Source: Eopsaltria australis (Eukaryota > Chordata > Aves > Passeriformes > Petroicidae). From it: DNA of 64,000 bases. The position numbers were made by a program, and so were the translations under genes. Shown piece by piece: positions 37,101-47,139 of this stretch (positions within the stretch are counted from its first letter, which is position 1; the number at the start of each line of letters is the position of its first letter). Below the pieces are notes generated by a model that searched no databases, was not told where the DNA came from, and saw only the letters and a program-made list of their open reading frames with translations. Location of the stretch: assembly GCA_034509425.1 (NCBI GenBank), contig JAVTVJ010000048.1:1349945-1413944 (forward strand). The letters are read 5' to 3'.

Positions 37101-40100
37101 ATCTCCCTGGAAAAAGCTCCAGGATTTATTTCAGCCCCGGGATTTATTTTGGACTCCAGGATTTGTTCTGGCTCCGGGATTTTCTTTTTTGGCTTCCAGG
37201 ATTTTGTTGGGCTCTGGGAATTTTTGGGCTCCAGATTTGTTCTAGCTCCAGGATTTTTTTTTTTGGGCTCCAGGATTTTTTGGGGGGGGCTCCAGGATTT
37301 TTTTTGAGCTCCGGGATTTGCTTATTTGGGCTCCAGGAATTTTTTTTTCAGGGCTCCAGGAATTTTTTCGGGGCTCCAGGATTTTCTTTTTTGGATTCCA
37401 GGATTTTTTTGGGGGCTCCGGGATTTTTTTTGAGCTCCGGGATTTTTTTGGGTTCCAGGTTTGGTTTTTTTGGGCTCTGGGATTTTCTTATTTGGGCTCC
37501 AGGAATTTTTTTTTGGCTCCAGGAATTTTCTGGGTGGGCTCCAGGATTTTATTTTTGGGCTCCAGGATTTTTTTTTGAGGGGGGTTCTGGGATTTTTTTT
37601 TTGGGGGGGGGCTCCAGGATTTTTTTTGGGGCTCCAGGATTTTTTTGGGATCCAGGATTCTTTTGAGGCTCCAGGTTTGGTTTTTTTGGGGGTTCCAGGA
37701 TTTTGTTTTGGGCTCCAGGATTTGCTTTTTTTGGGCTCCGGGATTTTCTTTTTTGGGCTCCAGAATTTTTTTTTGAGCTCCGGGATTTTTTTTGGTTCCA
37801 GGTTTGTTTTTTTTTTTTTTGGGCTCCAGGATTTGCTTATTTGGGCTCCAGGAATTTTTTTGGGGCTCCAGGAATTTTTGGGGGGCTCCAGGATTTTATT
37901 TTTGGGCTCCAGGATTTTATTTTTGGGCTCCAGGATTTTCTTATTTGGGCTCCGGGATTTTTTTTGAGGGGGCTCCAGGATTTTTTTTGGGCTCCAGGAT
38001 TTTTTTTGGGCTCCAGGATTTTCTTTTTTGGGCTCCAGAATTTTTTTTGAGCTCCAGGATTTTTTTGGGATCCAGGATTTTTCTGAGGCTCCAGGTTTGG
38101 TTTTTTTTCAGGGCTCCAGGATTTTTTTTATTTGGGCTCCTAGAATTTTTTGGGGGACTCCAGGATTTTTTTTTTGGGCTCTGGGATTTGCTTATTTGGG
38201 CTCCAGGAATTTTTTTTTCGGGACTACAGGATTTTCTTTTTTGGGTTCCAGGATTTGCTTTTTTTGGGCTCTGGGATTTTCTTATTTGGGGCTTCAGGAA
38301 TTTTTTGGGGGACTCCAGGAATTTTTTTATTTGGGCTCCAGGATTTTTTTTGAGCTCCAGGATTTTTTTTGAGGTTCCAGGTTTGGTTTTTTTGGGGGGC
38401 TCCAGGATTTTATTTTTGGGCTCCAGAATTTTTTTTTTGGGGGGGGGGGTCCGGGATTTTTTTGAGAGGGCTCCAGGAATTTTTTTGGGGCTCCAGGATT
38501 TTTTTTGAGCTCTGGGATTTTTTTGGGCTCCAGGAAATTTTTTGGGCTCCGGGAATTTTTTTTGGGCTCCAGGATTTTTTTTGGGGGGGGCTCTGGGATT
38601 TTTCTTCGGGCGCTCTGGGATTTTCATATTTGGGCTCCGGGATTTTTTTTGGAGCTCCAGGATTTTCTTATTTGGGCTCCAGGATTGATTCCCGCTCCTT
38701 ACAAAGGATCCAGCAGCCAAGCAAAGGAATTGGATGGATCCCACCCATTCCAGTGGATGGAATTCCATGGGGAGAGGGATCAGGAACCGGTTTAGGGTCA
38801 GGAATTGGGGAAATTCCATGCGCTGATCCCACAGATCCCAGTTCACTTCCAGCCTTGGCTGAGCATTCCCCAGCCCTGATCCCGGGATCCGTTTCCCTCT
38901 GGAACAGCCTCGATCCGACTCCCAAGCCTCAGGAATTGCAGGATTTGGGAATTCCGTGGAGCTCAGCTCTCCCAAGCTTTGCTTCCGACGGATAACTGGA
39001 AAAGGGAGGCAGGAATTGGAATGGGCTGCCTGGGAAAGCGCTGGAATTCCATCCCGGGAAGTGTCCAGGGAATGATTGGATGGGATTTCATTCCCATGGA
39101 AGTGTTGGATCAGAGGCTGGAATCGATCCTGGAGCTCTTTTCCAAGCGGAATGATTCCATGGGTAGGAATTCCTTGGATATTTCAAGATTTTCCAGGTGA
39201 AGTCGGGAAGGAATTCTCTGCTTTTGGGAAAAATCCAAGGAATTCTTCAAGAACTTGGAAGTGCCGATTTGGCCTTGGGAATAAATGCCAGGATTTGGAG
39301 CTGTTGGTTTTTTTCCTGGGAATAAAGGTCGGGATTGGGATGGAGGATAAAAGTTGGGATCTGGGATGAAGGGATGAGGTGCAGGGAATGCATTCCCAGG
39401 AGAGAGAAAATTGGGATAAGGGGATTTTTCAGGAAAAATCCACCCGGAATTCCAGCCTGGTCCAGAACTGGGAGTTGGACACTCCAACATTCCAGAGGAT
39501 TGGAAGGAGGAGGAGGAAAAGCTTCTCCAGAGGGATCAGGCTCCAGGGAATTCATCCTTGGATGGAGGAGAGTGTCAGGAATGTGGAAAATCCCGGGAAA
39601 AAGCGGCATTCGGGCAATAATTCCATCGGAAAAGCTTTGGAAACGGGAATAAATCCACGGGAATGATGGAAACTCATCCTCGGGATAACGGATCCAGGGA
39701 TGTGGGAAAGCTGATGATGATCCAGGAGGGAGCAGAAAGGGAATTCCGGGATCAAAAAGGTGTGGAATTTTTTTATGGAAAGCTAAAGTTAAAGGATGGA
39801 AATCCCGCTAAATATTCCATGGGATTTTTAGGGAAGGCCTTGGAGCAGGAGCTGGGAAAGAGCTGGAGCAGAACCCGGCGCTCAAAATTGGATCCCGATT
39901 TTTCTCGGGAAGCGGAATTCCCGAGCGACCCCTCTGGAATGAGACCATTCCTCAGGGAATTTTCTCCCAAGGATTATTCCCGATTGATCCCGCCGGGATC
40001 GGCTCGGATTTGGGATCCCATTCCCAGCTCAATCCCCACCCTGGATATCCCACTGGCTGCTGATCTCCGGGATTAGGAGCAGGGGAGGGGATTTTCGGGA

Positions 40101-41973
40101 TCAAGCGGGGATTTAGGAGCTCATCCCGGGATTCAGGGATTTCCAACCCATCCCGGGGTTCTCTGATTCTCTTCCCAAATTTTGGGAGAACTTCCAGCCC
40201 AGGGAATTTTTCCATGGGAGCGAGCCAAGATTTCCTCAATCCAATCCAAGATTTTGAGGGATTTTTGCCTCTTCTCTCCCGAATTTTTCCTTCCTTTTTT
40301 CCCTTTATTTTTCCTTATTTTCGGGGGGGGTTTTTTTGGGAATTTTCCCAGCTCCCGGAATGATTTTTCCTCTCCGGCTTTTTTTTCCTCCTCTGTTTGC
40401 TCCAGCCTGGCTGAGCTGGAATTGAATTATTCGGGATAACTCCATTATCCAATTATTTCCAGGAATCGGCTCCTCGGTGGGGCCTTGGCTTTTCCAGGAA
40501 AAAAAAACTGGGATAAACAAAGCAGATCCCAAATTTCTCCCTGGCTGATCCCGGTTTTTGGGGCTTTGATGTTTTGTTTTGGTTTTCTGGGATAAAATAA
40601 ATGGAATTTTTCCCGGCTGGATCATCCCTGGGATTCAGGGCAGGAGGATTTGGGAATTCTGCGCTGTCAGGGAAGGTTCTGCCTCGCTTCTCCCCTTGGG
40701 AAAGGTTGGACAGCTCGGAAAACCTGGAATTATTCCTGGAGAAGCAACCTGGGCTGGGAAAGGAATCCGGGATCCATCGCTGGGGATTTATGGAATGTTC
40801 AGGTAGGATAGGATGGGATGGGGGAAAATCCGGGATTCATTGGGAATGAGCTGGGAGTGGGGGTGGAGGTGAACTGGGAATTCCCGGATTTTGGGGATGA
40901 GCTGAGAAATTCCACAGGGTCTGGAAAGCAGGGAAAGGGCAGGGATTGAAATCCTAGGAAAAAGGGAAAGGCAGGGATGAGCGGCCGGAAATCCCGGGAA
41001 AAAATACGGAAAGGGAAATCCTGGGAAAAAACCTGGGAAAGGGCAGGGATGAGAAGCTGGAAATCCTAGAAATCCTGGGAATAAAATATGGAAAAGGGAC
41101 GAATGGCCGGAAATCCTGGAAAGAAAAAAAAACCTGGAAAGGGAAGAGATGAGAGGCTGGAAATCCAGGGAAAAAATACAGAAAAGGAAATCCTGGGAAA
41201 AACCTGGAAGGGCAGGGATGAGAGGCCAGAAACCCTGGAAAAACATCAGGGAAAGGGCAGGGATGAGAGACTGGAAATCCTGGAAAATTCCTGAATTTTC
41301 GAATCCCAGAAATCCCAGCCAAATCCCGCTCCCGAAATCTCAAGCGAGAGCAACGACTCCAGCAGGGAAAAGGATCCAGAGGGGGAAAAGTGAAAGTTTT
41401 TGGGAGCTGGGAATTTTTTTCCAGGCAGGATTTTCCCTCTGGAATTGCTGGGGGGATCGGAGCCGCCCTTTCCCTCCGGGATCATTCCCGGTTTTTCCAC
41501 AGGGAGTGGGAATGCAGAGTCATCCTGAGGAGGGGGAGAAATTCCCTCGGAATTCCAGGTTTCCCCAGGATTTCAGGGAATGAGGAGAAGGAAAACCCAT
41601 CCCAAAGATTTCCCTTGGGAATATCACCAGGGCCAGGATTTTTGGGATCGCTCCCGCTCCTTTTCCCCCCTGATCCTCAAACTGTTGGAAAACCGGGAAA
41701 AAGCCGCGATCCCAACCCTAAATCCTCATTCAGGCCCTTCGGGAAGCACCAAAAATTCCCAAAAAAAACCCCCTTGGAACTCCTTGGATCCACCTTAAAT
41801 TCCCGCTTGTTTGTTTTCCAGGGCAAACCCCCATTCCCGGCCCGCAATTCCCACTTTTCCAGCGGGATTTTTCCAGCGGGATTTTCCCTTACCTCGATCA
41901 GCTGCGCCAGGGAGAGCCTGGAGCGGGCCAGGACGAGGCAGGAAATTCCCAGAGAATTCCAGGCTGGATCCAT
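21939..41973 (-). CDS. TMIE: TMIE, transmembrane inner ear expressed protein (4 coding exons, complete)
   Basis: Coding exons read on the minus strand: 41973-41893, 35523-35406, 27758-27609, 22306-21939 (81+118+150+368 nt, 238 codons plus TGA). All introns are GT-AG and the phases match. The core (residues about 43-116) closely matches vertebrate [21 protein letters not shown], the basic [14 protein letters not shown] segment and VPPLNELT. Residues R76, R79 and R87 occupy the positions of human R81, R84 and R92, which are mutated in DFNB6 deafness. Known family role: a membrane subunit of the hair-cell mechanotransduction complex with TMC1/2 and LHFPL5, at stereocilia tips. The N-terminus is only weakly signal-peptide-like. 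The tail is Lys/Glu/Gly-rich and much longer than in human (238 versus about 156 residues in total). The introns are packed with minisatellites. The gene lies head to head with ALS2CL, as in mammals. Identification is very secure; the exact tail end and start are somewhat less so. Confidence 0.93.
22480..22625 (+). mobile_element. CR1 3'-end fragment in TMIE intron 3 (antisense to gene)
   Basis: catccctggaagtgtccaag, gccaggctggagcaccctgg and tggaatgggatgatcctgaa are the CR1 tail. Confidence 0.68.
22900..23145 (+). mobile_element. CR1 3'-end fragment in TMIE intron 3 (antisense to gene)
   Basis: gatgggatattgggaaggaa, aagttgtggctgtccctgga, gggatgatccctaaggtctc, ending attccatgattcc. Confidence 0.72.
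23690..24360. repeat. Tandem array, ~150-185-bp unit, about 4 copies (TMIE intron 3)
   Basis: Repeats of ggaggcatctccggaggga, cagcacggagatggatccca and aagtttcccacatttcccac. Spacing is about 186, 149 and 151. Confidence 0.9.
24361..26339. other. TMIE intron 3, unique part
   Basis: No array or exon recognised. A short (~20-bp) repeat of aggattaagtggaagacaa type is at 25228-25290. A GC-richer patch lies at about 25480-25930, with some CpGs. Confidence 0.5.
26357..27640 (-). repeat. ~70-bp array of TMIE exon 3 end plus 5' splice site, 18 intronic copies
   Basis: On the minus strand each unit contains the exon-3 end (CTCAACGAGCTCACCGACAT, then TCCCGGAG), the donor GGTAATTCC and ~30 bases of intron start. 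Units begin at 26357, 26427, 26497, 26567, 26628, 26706, 26776, 26845, 26907, 26978, 27048, 27118, 27189, 27250, 27320, 27389, 27460 and 27530; the real junction is the nineteenth (27600). At least 13 intronic copies keep GGTAATTCC or the aligned GT. Copies next to the exon are the most alike. Confidence 0.95.
27609..27758 (-). CDS. TMIE: TMIE coding exon 3 (membrane-proximal cytoplasmic region)
   Basis: Acceptor CCCATTCCCAG, 150 nt, donor GGAG|GTAATT. It encodes ITLCC, the basic [14 protein letters not shown] motif, [26 protein letters not shown]. In the family this amphipathic basic stretch lies next to the membrane and is reported to bind phosphoinositides. Both splice sites are embedded in tandem arrays that repeat the splice-site sequence (see findings). 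Confidence 0.95.
27754..29850 (-). repeat. 2.1-kb array of TMIE exon 3 acceptor-like units (intron 2)
   Basis: Units of gggaatgggaaactgggaat plus tctgggtgagttact. On the TMIE strand these read TTCCCATTCCCAG, the same as the real exon 3 acceptor. Several units read CCCAGTTATC(ACC), that is acceptor plus first exon bases (for example near 28760, 29038, 29187 and 29345). Confidence 0.93.
30245..31440. repeat. AT-rich block, ~290-bp unit x4, each led by (AAT)n (TMIE intron 2)
   Basis: Each unit has an (AAT)n run, then acatataaacatatcactat, ctaataatacaaaatattta, catcattctatttatgaaca and gcctaattgctgtatttgta. The internal landmark recurs near 30441, 30748, 31025 and 31311. Confidence 0.92.
31441..31925. 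other. AT-rich low-complexity, TMIE intron 2
   Basis: Runs of TTATT/AATTA. Nothing else recognised. Confidence 0.7.
31930..32640. repeat. Tandem array, ~150-bp unit, about 5 copies (TMIE intron 2)
   Basis: Recurring ggaattcccaattccatccc, acctgaaaggaatccaggac, gggatcaccccagggaagga and ggaaagcaattccaggtggg. Confidence 0.92.
33275..33695. repeat. 16-bp minisatellite, ~26 copies in ordered variant blocks
   Basis: Exact 16-base period of cccggctctggaattg and variants: about 5 cccggct, 4 cccgggt, 10 cctgggt, 4 tctggct and 2 cctgggtt units in succession. Confidence 0.97.
33696..34080. repeat. Degenerate repeat of gggatttnngcctgag/tttgggaattta
   Basis: Imperfect ~25-40-bp repetition continuing from the 16-bp array (tttagggattttgcc, gagtttgggaatttag). 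Confidence 0.65.
34335..35210. repeat. Minisatellite of cccagagcattccaggatt, ~40 copies, following a CR1 tail
   Basis: Begins in aaatggtcttgaaggtccac and tccaaccc, the CR1 3' end, then ~19-24-bp units of cccagagcattccaggattc with atgattcc/tggttccc variants up to exon 2's flank. Confidence 0.92.
35406..35523 (-). CDS. TMIE: TMIE coding exon 2 (transmembrane segment)
   Basis: The acceptor TTTTTCCCAG precedes 39 codons plus one base, followed by a GTGAGT donor. It encodes [10 protein letters not shown], the conserved [18 protein letters not shown] block and most of the membrane helix (about residues 52-73, completed by exon 3). This is one of the best-conserved parts of the family. Confidence 0.95.
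35665..35970. repeat. Dispersed duplication copy A in TMIE intron 1 (partner at 40630)
   Basis: caggaggatttgggaatt, ggttctgcctcgcttttccg, ggacagctcggaaaacctgg and tccacagggtctggaaagca, shared with 40630-40940 at high identity. It contains an internal (GGGAT)n run. Confidence 0.95.
35824..35872. repeat. (GGGAT)n microsatellite
   Basis: About eight tandem tgggatgggat units inside duplication copy A. Copy B has only two or three. Confidence 0.95.
36476..36715 (-). mobile_element. CR1 LINE 3'-end fragment in TMIE intron 1
   Basis: ggaatggtttgggatggaag, ccatgggcagggacacctcc, gatccaggggcagccacagc: reversed CR1 tail, same strand as TMIE. Confidence 0.75.
36716..37109. other. TMIE intron 1, unique part
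   Basis: No exon or repeat recognised. Confidence 0.5.
37110..38690. repeat. 1.6-kb T/G-rich minisatellite (ggctccaggattttt), TMIE intron 1
   Basis: About 45-50 copies of tttgggctccaggatttttt with ccggg, tctggg and ggaattt variants. The TMIE transcript would read AAATCCTGGAGCCC repeatedly. Confidence 0.95.
38691..40629. other. TMIE intron 1, unique part
   Basis: No array or exon recognised. A T-rich tract lies at about 40260-40400. Confidence 0.5.
40630..40940. repeat. Dispersed duplication copy B in TMIE intron 1 (partner at 35665)
   Basis: Same ~300-bp unit as copy A, same orientation, about 5 kb away, with small substitutions and a shortened GGGAT run. Confidence 0.95.
40941..41292. repeat. 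Tandem repeat, ~40-55-bp unit, TMIE intron 1
   Basis: ggcagggatgagaggctgga, aatcctgggaaaaacctgg repeated about 7 times. Confidence 0.85.
41293..41892. other. TMIE intron 1, donor-proximal unique part
   Basis: No repeat or exon seen. It ends at the exon 1 donor. Confidence 0.5.
41893..41973 (-). CDS. TMIE: TMIE coding exon 1 (start codon, N-terminus)
   Basis: The ATG is at 41973-41971, followed by 27 codons ending LAQLIE, then a GTAAGG donor (phase 0). The end aligns with the human exon 1 end (QLVE). The hydrophobic stretch [10 protein letters not shown] is interrupted by RSR, so the signal peptide is weaker than in mammals. The start is chosen because it is the ATG in frame with the conserved end; an alternative upstream start cannot be excluded. 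Confidence 0.8.
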
Positions 41974-42250
41974 CTTCTCTTCCCGGGATTTCGCCCCTCC
42001 CGCCGGATCCCGGGATTTGTTGGATCCCGGGAAAAGTCCCGGCCTTGCTTTTCTTTTCCAGCGGCGTTTTCCAGGCGGGAGCGGCGGCCGGAGCCGCTCA
42101 TTAATGAGGGAATTAATGAATTAATGATCCAGGCGGTGTCGATGGCGGAGCCCCGGGAGGGGGGGGTCGGGAGCACCGCGAGCTCTTCCTGCTTTTCCAG
42201 AGGGCCGGGAATTCCCTTTCCAGGTTTTTTTCCAGCCGCCTGAGCGATCC
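41974..42250 (-). promoter_or_regulatory. Candidate TMIE promoter / 5'UTR, CpG-rich with homeodomain-type sites
   Basis: The sequence directly upstream of the TMIE ATG is GC- and CpG-rich, unlike the AT-rich or repeat-filled surroundings. It holds an inverted repeat GAGCGGC/GCCGCTC (42079-42099), the perfect palindrome CTCATTAATGAG (42097-42108) and two overlapping ATTAATGA sites (42111-42127). No TATA box is evident. The start site is not visible from sequence alone. Confidence 0.45.
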
Positions 42251-43254
42251 CAGCTGTGGGATCAGGGAGGGAATTGGTTTTTTCCTTCAAAAAAAAAAAA
42301 AAATCGGGATTCAAGGCGAGCTGGATGTTTGGAATTCTGGGATTTGATCCCGCCTGGATTTTAGGGATGTGTTCGCGCACCTGGGTTTCATGGATTTATG
42401 GAATTCGCCGATTATTTGGGTTTAAAGCTCATCCCGTTCCATGGGCGCTTCCCAAATTCCCGCTGGATATTCCAGGGATCCGCAGTTTTTCTGGGAGTCC
42501 CAGCTCAGATTTTTGGGAATTCCCAAAAAAATCCCGCTGAACTTCCCCTCCTTCCCTGATTCCTGAATCGCTGGGATTTGGGATTCTGGCCTGGGAGAAT
42601 CCTGGGATTCCAGGCAGGAAAACAATCCCGGAGAATTCCAGCATTTTTAGGGAATCCCACAGAATTCCAGGATAAAAATATTCCCATGGGAAAGGAAAAT
42701 TCCAGCAGCTCCAGCTCCAGGGTTTAATCTTGGATCAACCCGGGAATATTCCAGGAGTTTGGGATGATCCCGGTGTGGATTTTGGAGGAATTCCAAGGGT
42801 TGGGAGCGGATTTTCCCGGGACAAATCCCTCAGGAATTCGGGAAGGGAAGGCGGGATTGGGAAGGGACACGCGGGGGCAGCAGCGAGACAGGGAATTCCC
42901 GCTTCCCAAATTTCCCATGGAAATCCAGGCTGGGGCTCCAAAATCCTAAGGAATTTTTCCCTGAGCTGCTTTTCCAGCTGGTTTTTTTTTTTGGGGAATG
43001 AGGGTCCTGGATCCAAGATTTTCCTCATCCCTCTCCCGCTCCCTCCTCTTTATTTTCCTTTTCCCGGATTTCCCAAAATCAGGTTTCCAAAAAAATTGGG
43101 ATAAAACTCTGGGAGGTGTCGAGGAATTCCCGGGATTTTCAGGAATAAAATTCCCTCTGGAAGGAGGGAGGAGAAAATGTGGAGCAATCCCGGATTCCAG
43201 AGGATCTGGGAATGCTGGGCCTGATCAATCCGTGGGGAGCCGGGATTCCCAAAT
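42251..43254. other. Intergenic between TMIE and ALS2CL
   Basis: Unique sequence, no exon recognised. An A13 run lies near 42289. Confidence 0.5.
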
Positions 43255-43840
43255 CCATAAAAACCCAACCGCTGGAATTCCGTCCTTTTGGAAAACGCTG
43301 CGGGAATGCCGGGATTGGTTTGAGGATTTCCTGGGAATGAATCCCAGGAGTTTGGAATATCAACCCCGGGAATTCCAGGATGGGAATTCCAGGTCATTCC
43401 CGACACCTCAGCCGTTAATTGGGAATTCCGGCTCCCTCCTTTTATTCCAAGACGTTTGGGAATGGAATTCCTTCTTTTTGGAAATCTTGGGATTTGGTCA
43501 AGAGGATTTTCTGGGAACGCATCCCACGCTGGGATTATCAACTCTGGGAATTCTGGGATGGGAATTCCAGGTCATTCCTGGTGTCTCATCCATGAGCTTG
43601 GAATTCCAGCTTCCATCGTTTTATTCCCAGATGTTTGGGAATGGAATTCCTGCCTTTTGGAAAGCGCTGTGGAAAACTGGGATCTGGCTCAGAGGATTTT
43701 CTGGGAATGCATCCCAGGAACTTGGGAGTAAACTCTGGGAATTCTGGGTTGGGAATTCCAGGATGAGAATCCCAGGTCATTCCCGGTGCCTCCATAAATT
43801 GGGAATTCCAGCTCCTTCCTTTTATTCCCAGAGGGCCTCC
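43255..43840. repeat. Tandem array, ~185-bp unit, about 3 copies
   Basis: Copies of tttgggaatggaattcctgc, gaggattttctgggaatgca, gggaattccaggtcattccc and ccttttattccaag/ccag. Confidence 0.88.
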
Positions 43841-44319
43841 AAAAGAAGGGACAAATCCTTGATCCCGATCCAAGGGCTGAGAATTCCCTGGGGATAAAAC
43901 ATTCCCGGTGCCTGTCGGTGGAGCCGGATCAGATCCATGAGCTCCTGGAGAGATTCCGGAGGCAACCGGGTGGAGAAACGGCCCTGGGAGCTGCAGCCGA
44001 ATTCCCATGGAATTCCCACAGAATTCCCATTGAATTTCCACTGAATTCCCGCCGAATTCCAGCCTTTCCTGCCCCATTCCAGCCCGTTCATCCCGAATCC
44101 TTCTTTTCATCCCACTCTTCCCTAAATCCTCCTGCCCATCCCAATGGATCTGGAGAATGCCCCAAACTGAATTTTCCGGAATGAAACCCGGAATTCCATC
44201 CTGATTTCCGTATGGAAGCACATTCCCACTGCCGAGCCCGTTTTTTTTTCCTCGTGCCTTGTTTTCCAATCCCTCCCTTATCCTTTAAGGAAAGGTTTGT
44301 GTTGGCTCCATGAAAAAAC
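43841..44319. other. Intergenic, unique
   Basis: An 11-12-bp gaattcccat/gaattcca repetition lies at 44000-44060. No exon. Confidence 0.5.
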
Positions 44320-45030
44320 TGGGATTGGATTATCCCGGAGATTGGGATCCCAGGGATTGGATGATCCCAGAGATTGGAATCCTGGGGGTTGGATGCTCCC
44401 AGAGTTTGGGATCCCAGAGATTGGATGATCCCAGGGGACTGGATGATCCCAGAGTTTGGGATCCCAGGGATTGGATTATCCCAGAGTTTGGGATCCCAGG
44501 GATTGGATTATCCTGGGAATTGGGATCCCAGAGGATTGGATTATCCCAGAAATTGGGATCCCAGGAGATTGGGATCCTGGGGATTGGATTATCCCAAAGA
44601 TTGGGATCCCTGGGGATTGGATTATCCCGGAGATTGGGATCCCAGGGATTGGATAATCCCAGGAGATTGGAATCCCTGGGGATTGGATGATCCCAGAGTT
44701 TGGGATCCCAGGGATTGGATGATCCCAGAGTTTGGGATCTCAGGAGTTGGATTATCCCGAAGTTTGGGATCCCAGGGATTGGATGATCCCAGAGTTTGGG
44801 ATCTCAGGAGTTGGATTATCCCGAAGTTTGGGATCCCAGGGATTGGATGATCCCAGAGTTTGGGAACCCAGGGATTGGATTATCCTGGAGTTCGGGATCC
44901 CAGGGATTGGATTATCCCAGAGTTTGGGATCCTGGGTATTGGGTTATCCCAAAGATTGGGATCCCTGGGGATTGGATGATCCCAGGAATTGGGATCTCAG
45001 GGGTTGGATGATCCTGGAGTTTGGGATCCC
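44320..45030. repeat. ~30-bp minisatellite, about 23 copies
   Basis: Unit ggattggatgatcccagagt plus ttgggatccca, with several variants. Confidence 0.95.
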
Positions 45031-45129
45031 AGTTTTCCATGCCTCCTTTCCCAGGAACACGGAAATCCCGGGATTCCGGGCTTGCGAGGCATCCGCAGGA
45101 GAACGGGAGATTGGGGCTGGAGATGGGAT

Positions 45130-47139
45130 TGGGGAATGGAATTCCTGCCCCAGGGATTTGGGAATTTGGGGTTTTTAGGAGGAGGGGAAAGAGTTCAGGG
45201 GGGCTGAGGTGTCTGGGATGTCCTGAGAGGATTTTTGGGATTGGTTTTAGGGTTTTTTGGGAGGAAAGGAAAAAGTTCCTGGGGCTGAGGTGCCTGGGAT
45301 CCCCTGCCCGATGGATTTGGGAATTTTGGGGTTGGTTTGGGGTTTTTTCCAGGTGGTTAAACTGCAGCAGGGAACTCTGGGACCCCCTGAGAGAGGAATT
45401 TGGGAATTTTGGGGTCGCTTTTAGGGTTTTTAGGAGGAAGGGAAAAGGTTCAAAGCGGCTGAGCTGCAGCAGAGAGCCCTGGAACAGCCCGAGAGAAAGA
45501 TTCGGGAATTTGGGGTCGGGTTTTGGGGTTTCTTAGGAGGAGGGGAAAGAGTTCTTGGGGGTGAGGTGTCTGGGACCTCCTGTCCTACGGATTTGGGACT
45601 TTTGGGATTGTTTTTAGGGTTTTTAGGAGGAGGGGAAAGAGTTAAAAGGGGATGCGGTGCCTGGGACCTCCTGTCCGATGGATTTGGGAATTTTGGGGTT
45701 GGATTTGGGGTTTTTCCAGGTGGTTAAACTGCAGCAGAGAATTTTGGGACCCACTGAGGGATGGATTTGGGAATTTTGGGGTCGTTTTTAGGGTTTTTAG
45801 GAGGAGGGGAAATGGTTCAAAGCGGCTGAGCTGCAGCAGAGAACTTTGGGAGCTCCGGAGAGAAAGATTTGGGAATTTTGGGGTTGTTTTTAGGGTTTTT
45901 AGGAGGAGGGGAAAGAGTTAAAAGGGGCTGAGGTGCCTGGGATCTCCTGAGCGGAGGATTTAGGATTTGGGGGTTGGATTTCGGGTTTTTGACGGGGGTT
46001 GAAAGGCAGCAGAGAGCTCTGGGACCCGCTGAGAGATGGATTTGGGGTTTTGGGGGGCGGGATTTAGGGGTTTTTAGGAGGAGGGGAAAGACTTCCTGGG
46101 GGTGAGGTGTCCGGGACCTCCTGCCCGATGGATTTGGGAATTTTGGGGTTGCTTTTAGGGTTTTTAGGAGAGGAGAAATGGTTAAAAGCGGCTGAGCTGC
46201 AGCACGGAACTCCGGGAGCTCCCGCGGGATGGATTTGGGAGTTTGGGGCTGGGTTTAGGGTTTTTTACTGGGGTTGAATTGCAGCAGAGAACTTGGGGAC
46301 CTCCAGAGAGAAAGATTTGGGAATTTTGGGGTTGTTTTGGGGGTTTTTCGGAGGAGGGGAAAGAGTTAAAAGGGGATGCGGTGCCTGGGATCTCCTGTCC
46401 GATGGATTTGGGAATTTTGGGGTTGGATTTGGGATTTTTTAGGGGAAGGAGAAATGTTTAAAGTTGCTGAGGTGCCTGGGACCTCCTAACCGATGGATTT
46501 GGGAACTTTGGGATTGGTTTGGGATTTTTTCCAGGTGGTTAAACTGCAGCAGAGAATTTTGGGACCCACTGAGGGATGGATTTGGGAATTTTGGGGTCGT
46601 TTTTAGGGTTTTTAGGAGGAAGGGAAATGGTTAAAAGCGGCTGAGCTGCAGCAGAGAACTTGGGGACCTCCGGAGAGAAAGATTTGGGAGTTTTGGGGTC
46701 GGGTTTTGGGGTTTTTTAGGAGGAGGGGAAAAAGTTCCTGGGGCTGAGGTGTCTGGGACCTCCTGTCGGATGGATTTGGGAATTTTGGGGTTGGTTTGGG
46801 GTTTTTTCCAGGTGGTTAAACTGCAGCAGGGAACTCTGGGACCCCCTGAGAGAGGAATTTGGGGATTTTGGGGTCGCTTTTAGGATTTTTAGGAGGAAGG
46901 GAAAAAGTTAAAACTGGCTGAGCTGCAGCAGAGAGCCCTGGAACAGCCCGAGAGAAAGATTCGGGAATTTGGGGTCGGGTTTTGGGGATTTGTAGGAGGA
47001 GGGGAAAGACTTCCTGGGGGTGAGGTGTCCGGGACCTCCTGCCCGATGGATTTGGGAATTTTGGGGTTAATTTTGGGGTCGTTTTTAGGGTTTTTAGGAG
47101 GAAGGGAAATGGTTCAAAGCGGCTGAGCTGCAGCACGGA
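45130..47139. repeat. 2-kb G-rich array, ~90-120-bp units, ~18 copies
   Basis: Recurring gatttgggaattttggggt, cgtttttagggtttttagga, ggaggggaaagagttaaaag, gctgagctgcagcagagaac and gggacctcctgtccgatgga. Strong G-run strand bias. Confidence 0.92.

Noticed and set aside
37792..38508. 238-codon frames rich in Phe/Gly (and Lys/Pro on the other strand)
   Set aside because: Translation of the T-rich ggctccagg array; no conserved domain.
46060..47100. Interstitial telomere repeat (TTAGGG)n
   Set aside because: TTTTTAGGG occurs once per ~100-bp unit, not as tandem hexamers.
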